Translations under genes and position numbers: made by a program
Source: Rhodoferax sp.
Lineage (GTDB): Bacteria > Pseudomonadota > Gammaproteobacteria > Burkholderiales > Burkholderiaceae_C
Direction of reading: 5' to 3'
Length of the DNA: 6,805 nucleotides
Assembly (NCBI GenBank): GCA_028711355.1
Contig: JAQTSL010000198.1
Coordinates: 1-6,805, forward strand
In this document: piece after piece, positions 5,623 through 6,805 of the stretch
How positions within the stretch are numbered: position 1 is the stretch's first letter
How the letters are laid out: each line of letters opens with the position of its first letter
Notes under the pieces: generated by a model
The model's database searches: none
What the model saw: the letters and a program-made list of their open reading frames with translations, nothing else
Told to the model about the DNA's origin: nothing

Positions 5623-6805
5623 ATGCCGATGAATGAAGCGACTTCAAAACCGTCTGCCAGTGCTGTGCCAAGCGGCTGTTTTGTCACGCCGGAGCGGCTT
5701 TGCCTGGGTTTGTTCGTGTGTCTGGATTTGCCCTGGTTTGAGCATAATTTCACACTCAATAGCTTCAAGATTCGCAGTGACGACCAATTGCGTGAGTTGC
5801 GTGCGCTCAAGCTGGCACGTTACCGGATTGATCCGCAACGCAGCGATCCGCAGGCGCTGGCGGCGTGCACGCCGTCGGGTTTGCCACACCCGGTTGTGGC
5901 ACGCTCTGATGTGACCCCGGCGCCAGCACAGGCGGTGCAAGGCCCGGCCCAACTGGCCAAACGCGAGCGCGTGCGGGCGCTGGCGCAGCGGCGTGAACAA
6001 CTTGCCAACGTTGAGCGGGCATTCTCCAAAGCCAGCGCTGTCATGAAGAGTCTGAACCGCAATTTGTTGTCCATGCCCCGGGAAACGCTGGAAGAAATGG
6101 GCGCGCTGGTGGGCCAGATGGCTGATGCCTTTCTGGAAAATCCAGAGGCCACCCTGCATGTGATGGGCGACAAGGCGGGCGGTGAGGATGTCTATTACCA
6201 CAGCCTGAACGTCACCATTTTGGCCATGATGCTGGCGCAGGAAATGGGGTTGGACGTGGCCGCTGCGCGCGATCTGGGTATTGGCGCCATGTTGCACGAT
6301 GTCGGCCTGATGGACATTCCGGACCGGGTGCTGCGCAAGTCGCCTGAAGACTATAACCAGGCCGAGCGTAACTTGCGCCAGCAGCATGTTGAGTACGGTG
6401 TCACGCTGGCCCTGAAGCTGGGCATCTCGCGTGGGGCGTTGGCCGTGGTGGCGCAGCACCATGAGCTCGCTGATGGCAGTGGCTACCCCAGCGGGCTCAA
6501 GGGCGACGCCATGACGCCCGCAGCACGGCTGGTCTCGCTGGTCAATTTTTATGACAACCTGTGCAACCCGGTGGACCTCAGAAAAGCCATGACGCCGCAC
6601 CAGGCGCTGTCTTTCATGTTTGCGCAGCGGCGCAGCAAGTTTGACGTCAAGGCGCTGCAGTTGCTGGTGCGCAGCCTGGGGGTGTATCCGCCCGGCTCGG
6701 TGGTGCATTTGTCCAACGACGCGCTGGCGCTGGTGACCTCGGTCAACCCGCGCAAACCGCTGCGGCCCTGGGTTATGGTCTATGACCCGAACGTGCCCGT
6801 GGCAG
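5623..6805 (+). CDS. DUF3391/HD-GYP-domain protein (c-di-GMP phosphodiesterase-like), C-terminus cut by window edge
   Basis: 394 codons are visible and the frame is open to the edge. The N-terminus (about 22-75, ERLCLGLFVCLDLPWFEHN then KLARYRIDPQRSD) matches the DUF3391 domain that precedes many proteobacterial HD-GYP domains. A charged helical linker follows at 110-150. The HD-GYP domain (about 185-315) shows His193, His225-Asp226 (LHDVGLMDIP), His255, and HHELADGSGYP (279-289). HD-GYP domains cleave c-di-GMP. Here the usual Lys of HDxGK is Leu229, and the Asp of the usual aDxyDA motif is Asn308 (VNFYDNL), so activity may be altered or lost. ATG 5623 follows an in-frame stop at 5611; ATG 5629 is an alternative, and neither has a strong ribosome binding site. 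It is divergent from the chemotaxis operon. Confidence 0.9.
   Translation, partial: MPMNEATSKPSASAVPSGCFVTPERLCLGLFVCLDLPWFEHNFTLNSFKIRSDDQLRELRALKLARYRIDPQRSDPQALAACTPSGLPHPVVARSDVTPAPAQAVQGPAQLAKRERVRALAQRREQLANVERAFSKASAVMKSLNRNLLSMPRETLEEMGALVGQMADAFLENPEATLHVMGDKAGGEDVYYHSLNVTILAMMLAQEMGLDVAAARDLGIGAMLHDVGLMDIPDRVLRKSPEDYNQAERNLRQQHVEYGVTLALKLGISRGALAVVAQHHELADGSGYPSGLKGDAMTPAARLVSLVNFYDNLCNPVDLRKAMTPHQALSFMFAQRRSKFDVKALQLLVRSLGVYPPGSVVHLSNDALALVTSVNPRKPLRPWVMVYDPNVPVA

Noticed and set aside
5633..5914. Plus-strand frame starting at ATG 5633
   Set aside because: It is out of frame with the HD-GYP gene, which starts at 5623 and explains the region.
5644..6708. A 354-codon minus-strand open frame opposite the HD-GYP gene
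   Set aside because: The plus strand encodes an unmistakable DUF3391/HD-GYP protein across the same bases; the antisense translation is His/Gln/Arg-rich with no motif.

Overview
The window looks like chromosomal DNA of a GC-rich betaproteobacterium. The order Burkholderiales, and a Comamonadaceae relative such as Rhodoferax or Polaromonas, fits best. The basis is the protein style, the gene content (STAS-CheY-CheA chemotaxis cluster, DUF3391-type HD-GYP protein) and a short repeat inside cheA that resembles one I recall as common in that family. This placement is inference; no rRNA or other marker is present.

Layout. Positions 1-5229 form one tightly packed minus-strand chemotaxis/phosphorelay operon. 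In transcription order it encodes: a stand-alone Hpt protein (5229-4870), a single-domain receiver (4859-4467), a membrane methyl-accepting chemotaxis protein (MCP) with an unusual C-terminal Cache-like domain (4423-2897), a small helical protein with a CheZ-like D-x-x-x-Q motif (2900-2457), a CheY (2442-2074), a STAS-domain protein (1999-1712), and a CheA histidine kinase (from 1700, running off the left edge). Most junctions are 14 nt or less, or overlap (ATGA between MCP and the small protein). The exceptions are 43 nt before the MCP ATG and 74 nt between cheY and the STAS gene; the latter holds a terminator-like hairpin.

Positions 5230-5622 are non-coding between divergent transcription units and contain a 106-bp interspersed palindromic repeat (5328-5433). 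From 5623 a plus-strand gene encodes a DUF3391/HD-GYP c-di-GMP-type protein that runs off the right edge. It differs from the HD-GYP consensus at two key positions.

How the genes may work together (inference). The MCP controls CheA autophosphorylation; CheA passes phosphate to CheY and perhaps to the second receiver. The small helical protein may remove phosphate from CheY-P, the stand-alone Hpt may buffer or relay phosphate, and the STAS protein may be a docking or regulatory partner. The neighbouring HD-GYP protein hints at a link to c-di-GMP signalling.

Most notable observations: the candidate CheZ-like phosphatase; a U8 tract at its stop codon where a -1 slip would fuse it to CheY; a repeat captured in frame inside CheA; the receptor with its sensor domain after the signalling domain; and the non-canonical HD-GYP site.
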